The position numbers and the translations under genes are program-made. The notes beneath the pieces were generated by a model. That model searched no databases and had not been told where the DNA came from. It saw only the letters and a list, made by a program, of their open reading frames with translations. DNA of 64,000 bases from Rhizobium sp. WYCCWR10014 (GTDB lineage Bacteria > Pseudomonadota > Alphaproteobacteria > Rhizobiales > Rhizobiaceae), in NCBI RefSeq assembly GCF_001657485.1, contig NZ_LXFU01000034.1:55836-119835 (forward strand), given 5' to 3'. Positions 1 through 7,954 of the stretch are shown here, in pieces; the stretch's first letter is position 1, and every line of letters begins with the position of its first letter.

Positions 1-43
1 CAGCCTTGCCGGGGGCGGATACCGCGTAGCGGGCGACGATCAT
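1..43 (-). CDS. graE: Start of graE-like gene (partial)
   Basis: Only the first 14 codons lie in the window; the reading begins MIVARYAVSAPGKA and runs off the left edge. The ATG overlaps the graB stop in an ATGA arrangement, which indicates translational coupling within the gra operon. In Rhizobium sp. MTP-10005 the gene after graB is graE, a protein of unknown function co-transcribed with graDAFCB. The name here rests on position only. Confidence 0.5.
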   Translation of the reverse strand, partial: MIVARYAVSAPGKA

Positions 44-888
44 TGTGTATTCTCCACCGGCGTCAGCACGAAATCGAAATCGGAACGCCAGATTGTCCGA
101 CGATCGACCCGGTCGAAAGGCGCGACAAGGCTGTTTTTCACCCCAAATACCGTATCGGATTCCAGATAGGGATCGTCGCCGACAAATGTGTGGGTGACGA
201 GCTTCTGATAACCTGAAGCCGTGATCAGGTAATGAGTATGGGCAGGACGGTAGGGATGGCGGCCGAGGGACGCCAACATCTGGCCGACCGGGCCGTCATC
301 CGGGATCGGGTAGGAAACCGGCTTTATGCCGACGAAGCTATAGGCGCCATCTGCGCCGGTCACGAAGATGCCCCGGTTGTTCCACTTCGGCTGGATATCC
401 GGCTGCTGGACGTCGTAGAAGCCATCGGAATTATCCGACCATACGTCGATCCGGGCACCCTCGATCGGATTGCCATTAAGATCAAGCACCCGCCCGATGA
501 AGAGGCAGCTCTCGCCCTTGCCGTCGAGAGAGATGTTTTCACCCATCTGCCGTATGGGCGCGCCTTCGACATGGAAAGGTCCAAACACGGTATTTTCCGT
601 GGCGCCCGGCGGACGCCGGTTGTTGATTGCGTCCACCAGCATCGACAAGCCAAGCGTATCGCTGAGCAGGATGAACTCCTGTCGCTCGTCATGACAGAGA
701 TGGCCGGTACGGGTCAGGAAGCCGATGGCCAGCTCCCATTCCGCCTGGGTGAGGCTGATATCCTTGGCAAAGGCATGTAGGTGCTTGACAAGCGACGCCA
801 TGACTTCGGTAAGACGCGGATTAATGTCCTGCCCCATCCGCGAGTTGACGGCTTCCACGGATCTCTCTTCGGTGAAATATTCAGGCAC
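40..888 (-). CDS. graB: Hydroxyquinol 1,2-dioxygenase
   Basis: Intradiol ring-cleavage dioxygenase of 282 residues. It should open hydroxyquinol (1,2,4-trihydroxybenzene) to maleylacetate, using non-haem Fe(III). The N-terminal third is the helical dimerisation part, and the beta-sandwich core follows, with a GRVLDLNGNPIEGARIDVW stretch and PYRPAHTHYLI supplying Tyr and His iron ligands. Translation starts at GTG, eight bases after an AGGAGG. The gene follows maleylacetate reductase in the same operon, the pairing expected for hydroxyquinol rather than catechol cleavage. Substrate preference is inferred from context and from similarity to GraB of Rhizobium sp. MTP-10005. Confidence 0.9.
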   Translation of the reverse strand: MPEYFTEERSVEAVNSRMGQDINPRLTEVMASLVKHLHAFAKDISLTQAEWELAIGFLTRTGHLCHDERQEFILLSDTLGLSMLVDAINNRRPPGATENTVFGPFHVEGAPIRQMGENISLDGKGESCLFIGRVLDLNGNPIEGARIDVWSDNSDGFYDVQQPDIQPKWNNRGIFVTGADGAYSFVGIKPVSYPIPDDGPVGQMLASLGRHPYRPAHTHYLITASGYQKLVTHTFVGDDPYLESDTVFGVKNSLVAPFDRVDRRTIWRSDFDFVLTPVENTQ

Positions 889-908
889 GTGGCCATCCTC
901 CTAAGGCA

Positions 909-1967
909 TTAACGCGGCCGCGCGCCCTCCCAGGCGCTTTGCAACAAAGCCCGGATCGCTTTCCGTTCGATCGGGCGCGGGTTCCAGTAGGGGTTCCGGG
1001 CGGCGAGTTCCGCCGCATGGTCCAGATCGGATTCCTTCATACCCAGATTGCGCAGCGCCAGGGGGGCGCCGATCGAAGCGGCAAAATCATAAAGACCGTT
1101 GCCCAGCGAGCCGCCGAAAAGATCGGCAGCGGGCTTTAGCGTATCCGCTGCGGCTGCGGCGTTGTAGGCGGCAGAATGGGGAAGAATGACCGCATGGGTT
1201 TCCGCATGCGGCAGATCGAAGCTACCGCCCAGCGTATGGCAAAGCTTGTGATGCAGGGCCATGCCAACGGCTCCGAGCACCGTGCCGCACAACCAGGAAC
1301 CGTAAAGCGCTTCGCTTCGCGGCTCGATGTCCCCAGGTGAATTGACGATTTCGGGTAAAGCCTGCTTCAGCGCACGCAGGCCCTCGACCGCCATCATTGA
1401 CGAAATGGGGTTGCGATCCTGCGCATAGAGACCTTCGACCGCGTGCGCCATTGCATTGAGCCCGCTGCTGACGCTGATGTTGACCGGCAATCCCAATGTC
1501 AATTCCGGGTCGTAGATCACCACTTCGGGCAGGATTTCGGGTCCGCGGACCGTCGTCTTCTGCCCGTTTTCTGTCTGGCCGAGGATCGGTGTAACCTCCG
1601 ACCCCGCATAGGTCGTCGCCACCACGATTTGTGGCGCGTCGTTGCGATAGGCGATCGCCTTGCCGAGACCGATCGTCGATCCGCCGCCGATCGCGACGAC
1701 GCAATCGGCGCCGGCTGCGTTGTATGCCGCCATTGCGCGCTCGGTCACATCGACCGGCGTATGCATCGTTGCATCGTGGAATAGTCCCGCCGCAAGCGGG
1801 CCGAGGGAAGCGGCGATGCGTTCAGCCTCCGCTTTCTGGTGCGGGGTTGAAAGAATCAGGGCGTGCTTGCCGCCCTGTCCTGCAATCGCCTCGGCGAGAC
1901 GGTTCAACGAGCCGCTCCCGAAGAAGACCTGGGCCGCGCTGGCCGTGTATCTGAAAGGTGCAACCAT
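909..1967 (-). CDS. graC: Maleylacetate reductase
   Basis: Iron-type alcohol dehydrogenase superfamily member of 352 residues. Maleylacetate reductases reduce maleylacetate to 3-oxoadipate with NAD(P)H. The nucleotide-binding GGGSTIGLGK is near residue 94, and the C-terminal domain carries HHKLCHTLGG and HAETHAVILPH, where metal-dependent relatives place their His ligands. It starts one base after the graF stop and lies directly upstream of graB. Its product enters the 3-oxoadipate (beta-ketoadipate) route, whose thiolase steps are not in this window. Confidence 0.9.
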   Translation of the reverse strand: MVAPFRYTASAAQVFFGSGSLNRLAEAIAGQGGKHALILSTPHQKAEAERIAASLGPLAAGLFHDATMHTPVDVTERAMAAYNAAGADCVVAIGGGSTIGLGKAIAYRNDAPQIVVATTYAGSEVTPILGQTENGQKTTVRGPEILPEVVIYDPELTLGLPVNISVSSGLNAMAHAVEGLYAQDRNPISSMMAVEGLRALKQALPEIVNSPGDIEPRSEALYGSWLCGTVLGAVGMALHHKLCHTLGGSFDLPHAETHAVILPHSAAYNAAAAADTLKPAADLFGGSLGNGLYDFAASIGAPLALRNLGMKESDLDHAAELAARNPYWNPRPIERKAIRALLQSAWEGARPR

Positions 1968-1968
1968 G

Positions 1969-2949
1969 CTATCGATCGAGTTTGAAAAGTGAAACCGCGT
2001 TGGTGCGACCGATCTTCAGACGGTCGGCTTCGGAGATGGTCGTGCTGTCGAACCAGTTTGCAGCATGGTCGATGTTCTCGAATGGCCAGTCCGTCGAGAA
2101 CAGAATTCGGTCCGCGCCAATTTCCAGCATAGCATCGATAAGCGATTGCGTGCGGAAGTTCCCCGACGTCGTGATGTAGAAATTCTCGTTGAAATAATCG
2201 GCAATCGGGCGTTTGGCCGGATGGTTCTTTTCCACCTTGACCCACGCATTCCGGTTGTCGATGCGCCACATCATGTATGGCAGGCCCTCGCCCATGTGAC
2301 CAACGATGATCCGCAAAGCCGGATGTTCGTCAAACAGGCCGGACCCCATCAAGCGCAGCGCATGAACAGCGGTCTCCTGCGCGAACGCCCATGTCGGACC
2401 CATCAGCCAGGAATGGCCAGCATAGATCCGGCTATCTTGCGGCAACGGGTTGCGCGGATGCAGATAGAAGGGAACGTTGAGTTTTTCGACTTCCGCCCAG
2501 AACGGACGATATTGCGGCAGGTCGTAGTAAAGCGGCGTCGTTCCGTCACCTTCTTGCGAGAAGCCATTGACCAGTGCGCCGACGAAACCGAGCGTCGTCA
2601 CGCAGCGCTGCAATTCCTGCGCAGCCGCATCCGGATCCTGCAGGGGCAAAGCTGCAAATCCCAGGAAACGGTTCGGGTTCTTGACGCATTGCTCCGCCAG
2701 AAAGTCGTTGGCGCGTCGGGAAATATCCAGGGCCTTTGCCTTATCCGGAATTGCCTGCACGGCCGGAGCGTTCAGCGACAGGATCATTTTCTCGATGCCG
2801 TGGGCATCCATTAGCCGCAGACGCTTGTCCTGGATATCCAGAAGACGGGCGGACAGTTCCGTCCAGTAATCGCCCGGCACGAACCCAGCCGAATCCTGCA
2901 GCGTCTCGGGAATGGCGAAATGTTCTTCAAGCGCGATCTTGCCTTGCAC
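1969..2949 (-). CDS. graF: Gamma-resorcylate decarboxylase
   Basis: Amidohydrolase-superfamily decarboxylase of 326 residues. It removes CO2 from 2,6-dihydroxybenzoate (gamma-resorcylate), giving resorcinol. The metal-binding start of the barrel is visible as EEH, with Glu8 and His10 in the position of the zinc ligands of the MTP-10005 enzyme. Later motifs are FYLHPRNPLP and ILFSTDWPFE, which hold the conserved His and Asp. The reading frame is open further upstream, but the family begins MQGK; here that codon is GTG at 2949, preceded by AGGAAAGAG. The protein is close to the characterised enzyme along its whole length as I recall it. Confidence 0.93.
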   Translation of the reverse strand: MQGKIALEEHFAIPETLQDSAGFVPGDYWTELSARLLDIQDKRLRLMDAHGIEKMILSLNAPAVQAIPDKAKALDISRRANDFLAEQCVKNPNRFLGFAALPLQDPDAAAQELQRCVTTLGFVGALVNGFSQEGDGTTPLYYDLPQYRPFWAEVEKLNVPFYLHPRNPLPQDSRIYAGHSWLMGPTWAFAQETAVHALRLMGSGLFDEHPALRIIVGHMGEGLPYMMWRIDNRNAWVKVEKNHPAKRPIADYFNENFYITTSGNFRTQSLIDAMLEIGADRILFSTDWPFENIDHAANWFDSTTISEADRLKIGRTNAVSLFKLDR

Positions 2950-2996
2950 GATATGCTCTCTTTCCTGTCTTGAATCGAAATAATAGGGATGGCGGA

Positions 2997-4229
2997 TCAG
3001 AATTGTCCCTTGGGCGGAAGACCGAGCAGCTGCTGGCCGACCATGGTGCCCACGGCATCCCAGTTCATGGAAATGTGGCGCCCGACTGCATTTGCATCGC
3101 GCCATGCCCGCTGGACGGGGTTGGACATCTGGAGGCCGAGGCCGCCTGTCGATGCATTGAGTGCTTCCGCGGCCCGAAGGGCGAGGCTGACCGCAAAGGA
3201 TTGGCTACGACGGGCGAGAATCCGATCTTCTTCGGTGATCTCGCCCGCGCCATCCTCGCGGGCCTGGGCCAGTTGCTGCGCCCGGGCAATATCGCGCAGA
3301 ATGATTTCGCGGGCGGCATCCACGGATGCGGAGGCTTCCGCCACGCGAAGCTGGATCGTCGGAAATTCGGCGATCTTGTTGTTGCCGCCGGCCACTGCAC
3401 CACGTGTCACACGAGCTCCCATGTGGTCGATATAGCTCTCCAGTGCGCCCTTCGCCGCACCGACGGCTGCGCTGCCGAGGCAGAACGGAACCCCCATGAG
3501 CAGCGGAATGTTGAAAAGGCCGATACCTTTGTAGCCACGTCCGCCCGGCGTTCTGCCGGAAGTCGCATCCGGAAAGCTCAGCATGCGGTATTCCGGAACG
3601 AAGACATCCTTGAGGATCAGGCTTTTTGAGCCGGTGCCCGCAAGGCCGACCACGTCCCAGGTCTCGGCAATTGCATAGTCGCTGGCAGGAACCAGAAGGA
3701 ACGCCGGTACAGGACGCTCCCCCTCGCCGCTTGGCGGAATGATTGCCGCACAGAGCGCCCACTGGGCATTTTCGCATCCGCTCGCAAAGGCCCAATCGCC
3801 GGATAGCCGAAAACCACCGTCGACGCGTTCCGCCATGCGGACCGGCGCATAGGAGCCGCAGAGCAACGCATCCGGATTGCTGCCCCACACGTCCTGCTGA
3901 ACCCTTTCATCGAACATGGCAAGCAGCCATTGATGCGCGGAAAGGAGGCCGGCAACCCAGCCGGTGGAGGCACAGGCCGACGACAGTTGGATATTTGCAT
4001 CGACAAGTTCGGCAAACGATCCTTCCTCGCCACCGAAACGGGCAGGCTTGACGATATCGAAATAGCCGGCGGAGCGCAGCAGCTCGATAGAGCGCGCCGG
4101 CACACGGCCGGATTTTTCGGTATCGCGCGCGCCGGCACGGATTTCGTCCAGCACCGGGGCGATGCGATCTGCAAGACATGCGGTCTTGACCCGCGCCGAG
4201 GCGGGAAACAGGGCGGCTGTATTGTTCAT
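2997..4229 (-). CDS. graA: Resorcinol hydroxylase, oxygenase component
   Basis: Flavin-dependent monooxygenase of 410 residues with the acyl-CoA dehydrogenase fold (group D, relatives HsaA and HpaB). With reduced flavin from GraD it hydroxylates resorcinol to hydroxyquinol. The N-terminal helical domain, middle beta domain (WAFASGCENAQWALC, then GTGSKSLILKDVFVPE) and C-terminal four-helix bundle are all present. It lies between graD and graF with short gaps, consistent with one transcript. The acyl-CoA dehydrogenase catalytic Glu is not expected in this subfamily. A phenolic substrate other than resorcinol cannot be excluded from sequence alone. Confidence 0.9.
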   Translation of the reverse strand: MNNTAALFPASARVKTACLADRIAPVLDEIRAGARDTEKSGRVPARSIELLRSAGYFDIVKPARFGGEEGSFAELVDANIQLSSACASTGWVAGLLSAHQWLLAMFDERVQQDVWGSNPDALLCGSYAPVRMAERVDGGFRLSGDWAFASGCENAQWALCAAIIPPSGEGERPVPAFLLVPASDYAIAETWDVVGLAGTGSKSLILKDVFVPEYRMLSFPDATSGRTPGGRGYKGIGLFNIPLLMGVPFCLGSAAVGAAKGALESYIDHMGARVTRGAVAGGNNKIAEFPTIQLRVAEASASVDAAREIILRDIARAQQLAQAREDGAGEITEEDRILARRSQSFAVSLALRAAEALNASTGGLGLQMSNPVQRAWRDANAVGRHISMNWDAVGTMVGQQLLGLPPKGQF

Positions 4230-4239
4230 GAAACTACCT

Positions 4240-4779
4240 TCAGTTCTGGGATGCAGGGAGCGCGTGCAGTGGCGCGCAATATTTCGAATTCTCGTACATC
4301 AGCGCGATCGTGTTTTCGGCATGGCGGGTATCCACGACCTGCCCGATGAAGATCGTGTGCGTTCCATAGGGAACTGCGCCCATGCGGCGGCAGACAACCG
4401 AGGCATGAGCGGTCTCCAGCACCATCATGCCGCGCTCATGGCGAACCCAATCGGCAGCGTCGAACCGACGCTCAGGCGCAATCTTGCCGCTGAAACCTTC
4501 CGATACTGCTGCCTGCCTGTCGGTCAGAATGCTGACTGCGAATTCCGGCACCTCGAGCAGCATGTCATGCAGGTAGGTGCGATTGTTCAGGCAGATGATG
4601 AGAGATGGCGGATCCATCGAAAGTGATGTGACGGCCGTTGCCGTCATTCCATGATCCGCACCGTTGCGACAAGCAGAAATGACCGTCACCGTCGCCGGGA
4701 AACGGCGCATGGTCGATCGAAACGCATCGCTGATCGGTGCGGGGGGCGGCGCTATGCCGAGGGCAGCAGTGGCAGACAT
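4240..4779 (-). CDS. graD: Resorcinol hydroxylase, flavin reductase component
   Basis: Flavin reductase of the HpaC/short-chain type, 179 residues, supplying reduced flavin to GraA. The typical FRSTMRRFPATVTVIS opening and GMTATAVTSLSMDPPSLIICLN flavin-binding region are visible, followed by FAVSILTDRQ. The frame extends upstream to a TTG, but ATG at 4779 has a strong GGGAGGAAATC ribosome site and is preferred. It is the first gene of the graDAFCBE operon and faces graR across about 200 bases that hold a candidate operator. Confidence 0.9.
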   Translation of the reverse strand: MSATAALGIAPPPAPISDAFRSTMRRFPATVTVISACRNGADHGMTATAVTSLSMDPPSLIICLNNRTYLHDMLLEVPEFAVSILTDRQAAVSEGFSGKIAPERRFDAADWVRHERGMMVLETAHASVVCRRMGAVPYGTHTIFIGQVVDTRHAENTIALMYENSKYCAPLHALPASQN

Positions 4780-4813
4780 GATTTCCTCCCGTGTCTCCTT
4801 GCTATCCAAATTA

Positions 4814-4842
4814 TTGCATTTGCAATTGTTGTCAATGCAAAT
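4814..4842. promoter_or_regulatory. Candidate GraR operator between graD and graR
   Basis: Positions 4814-4825 read TTGCATTTGCAA, a TTGCA-N2-TGCAA palindrome. A further half site, TGCAAAT, lies at 4836-4842 and pairs with ATTTGCA at 4818-4824. The site is in the AT-rich divergent promoter region, 35 bases upstream of the graD start. The same TTGCA-N2-TGCAA form recurs at 5435-5448 in front of graK. MarR regulators usually bind such short palindromes over promoters. Binding by GraR is inference. Confidence 0.6.
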
Positions 4843-4977
4843 TTAAAAATTAGGCAGAAATGCTTGATCTGCCCAGCCGTTCTCTGCGGCTGAAGCCAAT
4901 CGTGTTGTCATCCCGGTCATTTAGGTGCATGTCGGAGAGAGCCTCCAGCAAGCCGAATCCCGCCAGCAGACAGAGAC

Positions 4978-5430
4978 ATGTACAAACTTACCGATTCCGT
5001 TCCGTATCTTCTCAATCGCGCCGGCGTGCGGATAGCCGAGGTATTCGCGCAGAGAATCGCCGAAGACAATCTCAGCGTGGCGATGTACCGGGTTCTGGCC
5101 ATGCTCAAGGAGCGCCGGGAGAGCACCCTGGGAGATCTCGCCGACGTCGTCTCTGTCGAGATTTCGACGCTTTCGCGCCTCGTCGGCACACTGGCCAAGC
5201 GCAAGCTGGTGTCGCGAACACGTCCGGAAGATAATGGCCGCATCGTCATCGTAAGGCTGACCCCGCAGGGCGAGGCGCTGACGGAAAGGCTCATGCCGCT
5301 TGCCGTCGAGCTTGAACGCACCGCGGTTCAGGACATGTCGGACGAGGAGGTCGCAGCACTGAAGAAGGCGCTGCGCCGCATGCACAGCAACCTGCCGGCA
5401 ATGTCCGGAAAGGGAAAAGTTACAAGCTGA
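4978..5430 (+). CDS. graR: MarR-family regulator of the gra genes
   Basis: Winged-helix MarR-type regulator of 150 residues. The helix-turn-helix spans roughly residues 50-75 (STLGDLADVVSVEISTLSRLVGTLAKRKLV), followed by the beta wing SRTRPEDNGRIVIVRLTPQG. Flanking helices form the dimerisation region. It is divergent from graD and upstream of graK. GraR of MTP-10005 is predicted to control graDAFCBE, which is induced by gamma-resorcylate; most MarR proteins repress until an aromatic ligand binds. No strong Shine-Dalgarno sequence precedes the ATG. Confidence 0.88.
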   Translation: MYKLTDSVPYLLNRAGVRIAEVFAQRIAEDNLSVAMYRVLAMLKERRESTLGDLADVVSVEISTLSRLVGTLAKRKLVSRTRPEDNGRIVIVRLTPQGEALTERLMPLAVELERTAVQDMSDEEVAALKKALRRMHSNLPAMSGKGKVTS

Positions 5431-5434
5431 AAAG

Positions 5435-5448
5435 TTTGCAGTTGCAAA
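5435..5448. promoter_or_regulatory. Candidate GraR operator upstream of graK
   Basis: Perfect 14-bp palindrome TTTGCAGTTGCAAA beginning five bases after the graR stop, followed by AT-rich DNA (ATATTTTATTCGCAAGTATT). It shares the TTGCA-N2-TGCAA core with the graD-graR intergenic site, suggesting that graK has its own promoter under the same regulator. Confidence 0.6.
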
Positions 5449-5630
5449 TATTTTATTCGCAAGTATTTAATAGCGTGTCATCGTTGTCTTGACATAGCCC
5501 GTTTGCGGGTGAGTCTGGCGCTGGGAGGAACCACGCCGGCAACGATCCAGGAGGATTTGTACACGGATCGACGCGGACCTGCCGCTGGCAGGAACGTACT
5601 TCCTGTACGCAAATGTATGGGGAGGGAAAA

Positions 5631-6914
5631 TTGGCCATACAAGATCTCGCTATTATCAACGAACGCGTCCGCAGCCCGAATATCATCATCGCCCTTTGCG
5701 GTCTGCTGATCCTGTTCGACGGCTATGACCTGATCGTTTACGGCGCAGTCGCACCGGCGTTGCTCGGTGAAGCCAGCTGGGGCCTGACGCCGGGCATGGT
5801 CGGACGCGCCGCCTCCATCACCCTGTTCGGTATGCTGCTGGGCGCTCTCGTTGCCGGAACACTTGCTGACAGGATAGGTCGTCGCAAGGTCATCATCGGC
5901 AGTCTGCTGAGCTTTTCCGTTATGATGATCGGCAGCGGTCTTGCGCCGAACTTTCTCGTTTTCGAGGGAACACGCTTTCTCGCCGGCCTGGGCCTTGGAG
6001 CTCTTTTTCCCACGGTAACCGCTCTAATCATCGAGTTTTCTCCGCCGAAACGGAAGGCAATGGCCTATTCGATTGCTCTTCTGGGTTATCTGGCCGGCGG
6101 CATCATCTCGGGTGTCCTCGGAATGCTGCTGATACAGAAATACGGATGGCGTCCACTGATGATCATCGGCGGCGCACCGATCCTGCTTCTGCCCTTCTTC
6201 ATCCGCCTGATCCCCGAGTCCCCCGAATGGCTGGCAACGAAGAACCGCCAGACCGAAGCCAACCAGATCGCAAACCAATACGGGCTGCCCGACCCTGTAG
6301 CCAGGCCCGTTGCGTCACGCCAGGTGGGCATCCGCTCACTGTTTTCCGAAGGTCGCCTGCTGCCGACATTGAACGCATGGGGCATTCACTTCTGTTCGCT
6401 TCTGCTCACATTCGGCATGGTCAACTGGCTTCCGACCATCATGAACAAGATGGGCTATGACCTCGGTTCTGCCCTCCTCTTCTCCGTAACGCTCAATCTC
6501 GGCGCCGCCGTCGGCCTTCTGATCGGCGCAAGGATTGCCGACCGCGGAAACGTCAAAATTGTCGTGGCAGGGATGTTTCTTCTCGGAGCCTGCTCGATCT
6601 GGTTGCTGACGCAGGTGGATCAGGGCCTCCAGGTCTATGGTCTCGTCGCACTTGCCGGTACGGGAACGATCGGTACGCAGATCCTCGCCAACGTTCTCGT
6701 TGGAAACCTCTATCCGGTCGAGATCCGTGGAACCGGCCTTGGCTTCTCGCTCGGCATCGGCCGTATTGGCGGCATGATAGGACCGGCCATCGGCGGTGCG
6801 GTTCTGGGTGCAGGCCTGGCTCCGCAGTGGAACTTCTACATCTTCGCATCGGTCGGAGTTTTGGGATGCGTCCTCGCGCTCATGACGTTGCTGTATCGCA
6901 AAAAGGCTGATTGA
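5631..6914 (+). CDS. graK: Gamma-resorcylate transporter, MFS aromatic acid:H+ symporter
   Basis: Major facilitator permease of the aromatic acid:H+ symporter (AAHS) family, 427 residues with about 12 membrane segments. The substrate-linked DGYD motif is in the first segment, and the family signature GTLADRIGRRK lies in the loop between segments 2 and 3. A frame-compatible ATG at 5613 overlaps the ribosome site, so the TTG at 5631, five bases after GGGGAGGG, is the likelier start. In MTP-10005 graK is listed at the other end of the cluster (graRDAFCBEK); here it sits directly behind graR. The substrate is inferred from context. Confidence 0.85.
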   Translation: MAIQDLAIINERVRSPNIIIALCGLLILFDGYDLIVYGAVAPALLGEASWGLTPGMVGRAASITLFGMLLGALVAGTLADRIGRRKVIIGSLLSFSVMMIGSGLAPNFLVFEGTRFLAGLGLGALFPTVTALIIEFSPPKRKAMAYSIALLGYLAGGIISGVLGMLLIQKYGWRPLMIIGGAPILLLPFFIRLIPESPEWLATKNRQTEANQIANQYGLPDPVARPVASRQVGIRSLFSEGRLLPTLNAWGIHFCSLLLTFGMVNWLPTIMNKMGYDLGSALLFSVTLNLGAAVGLLIGARIADRGNVKIVVAGMFLLGACSIWLLTQVDQGLQVYGLVALAGTGTIGTQILANVLVGNLYPVEIRGTGLGFSLGIGRIGGMIGPAIGGAVLGAGLAPQWNFYIFASVGVLGCVLALMTLLYRKKAD

Positions 6915-6924
6915 CGGTCAGATT

Positions 6925-6956
6925 GTCGGCAGGTCTGGCATCCAGAACCTGCCGGC
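6925..6956 (+). terminator. Hairpin after graK
   Basis: Ten bases past the graK stop, GTCGGCAGGTCTGG pairs with CCAGAACCTGCCGGC with one bulged A and a three-base loop. It is a strong stem, but no run of T follows on the plus strand. It may be a transcript-end or mRNA-protecting hairpin rather than a canonical intrinsic terminator. Confidence 0.45.
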
Positions 6957-7184
6957 AATGCAAACCTTGTGAAGCCGATTCCCGATCATGGTCGATGGCT
7001 TTACGCGCTCACCGAGGCGAAAGACCGGAAGCGCAAGGACAGTGGTTTCCGCCGCCGGCACGCTGGCGATCGAGCAGGTCGGCTAAATCCCCGTGTCGTA
7101 AAACAAGATATATAGTCGACGAAGCGGCCGACATCCCGTATGCCGCTCATATGTCGTTCCGACAGGCAATAGAAAGTGGCAACT

Positions 7185-7418
7185 ATGGCAAACCCGCCCC
7201 GCAGATCTGTCAATCCAATGGATGCTGCCGAAGCGTTGTTCAAACCCGCGAAGAAGAAGCCGGAACAAGCTGTTGAGCGGCCGGCGCTGCCGAATACCAA
7301 GGAGCTTGTTTCGCTCAAGATCGACAGTGATGTCCTTGCCTTTTTCCAGGAAGATGGCCCCGGCTGGCAGGATCGGATCAACGATATATTGCGCGCCGCG
7401 ATGAAGAACAGGCTCTGA
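7185..7418 (+). CDS. BrnA-like antitoxin-family protein (orphan)
   Basis: Small protein of 77 residues. The C-terminal half (LVSLKIDSDVLAFFQEDGPG then WQDRINDILRAAM) matches the ribbon-helix-helix part of BrnA antitoxins, where a leading strand is followed by a GxGxQxRIN-type helix. The N-terminus is Lys/Pro/Ala-rich. A GTG at 7176 is in frame; ATG at 7185 fits better after GAAAG. BrnA normally follows a BrnT ribonuclease gene, but no BrnT-like frame is visible in the 270 bases upstream. It may act as a solitary DNA-binding repressor. Confidence 0.7.
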   Translation: MANPPRRSVNPMDAAEALFKPAKKKPEQAVERPALPNTKELVSLKIDSDVLAFFQEDGPGWQDRINDILRAAMKNRL

Positions 7419-7458
7419 CCCTGTTGCGCCATCTTGTACGCCACGGGTGGGTGGTGTG

Positions 7459-7854
7459 ATGCCGAATATCCTGCACCGGCTTCTCCGCAGCGGCGTTGTC
7501 CATGTTCTCTTCGCCTTTTTGGCAATGGGCAGCTGGGCGGTTTTCGCCAATCGCGCGCACGCCATGCCATTGCCGCTCTATGCCGGCCTTGTGCAGGGTA
7601 CGATATCCGCCTGCCTGACGCTTTTCCTGAAATCTGTGATCGACTGGCTTTCGAAACGCTTCGTCGGATCCGCACGATTTTGGGCACCGCCTCTCATAGC
7701 TTGTCTCGGCTCAGCCAGCATTCTCGTGGCAATCCATACAGCAACCGGCACACCGGAAATACTCAAGACCATCGCATTTCCGCTGCTCGTATCGACCATC
7801 TACGCGGCAATTTACAATTATTCGATCTCGGCAAGACGAGGTTTCGATACATGA
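7459..7854 (+). CDS. Small integral membrane protein, unknown function
   Basis: Protein of 131 residues with four predicted membrane segments, at about residues 10-28, 42-60, 76-94 and 103-121. The C-terminus is short and basic (SARRGFDT). An in-frame GTG lies at 7447; ATG at 7459 is chosen because it follows a GGGTGG stretch. It is 40 bases downstream of the BrnA-like gene on the same strand. I recognise no catalytic motif and assign no function. Confidence 0.65.
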   Translation: MPNILHRLLRSGVVHVLFAFLAMGSWAVFANRAHAMPLPLYAGLVQGTISACLTLFLKSVIDWLSKRFVGSARFWAPPLIACLGSASILVAIHTATGTPEILKTIAFPLLVSTIYAAIYNYSISARRGFDT

Positions 7855-7954
7855 TGGGAAGGCGCCTGATCCCATTTTGCGGACACTCCTCCTGCGCACG
7901 GTAACAAGCAGTCGCAACTGCTGCAGGAAGCAGCAGCGTGTCCGCGGTAGACTG

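Noticed and set aside
6925..6956. Canonical intrinsic terminator after graK
   Set aside because: The stem is strong but no T run follows on the plus strand, so it is kept only as a low-confidence hairpin.
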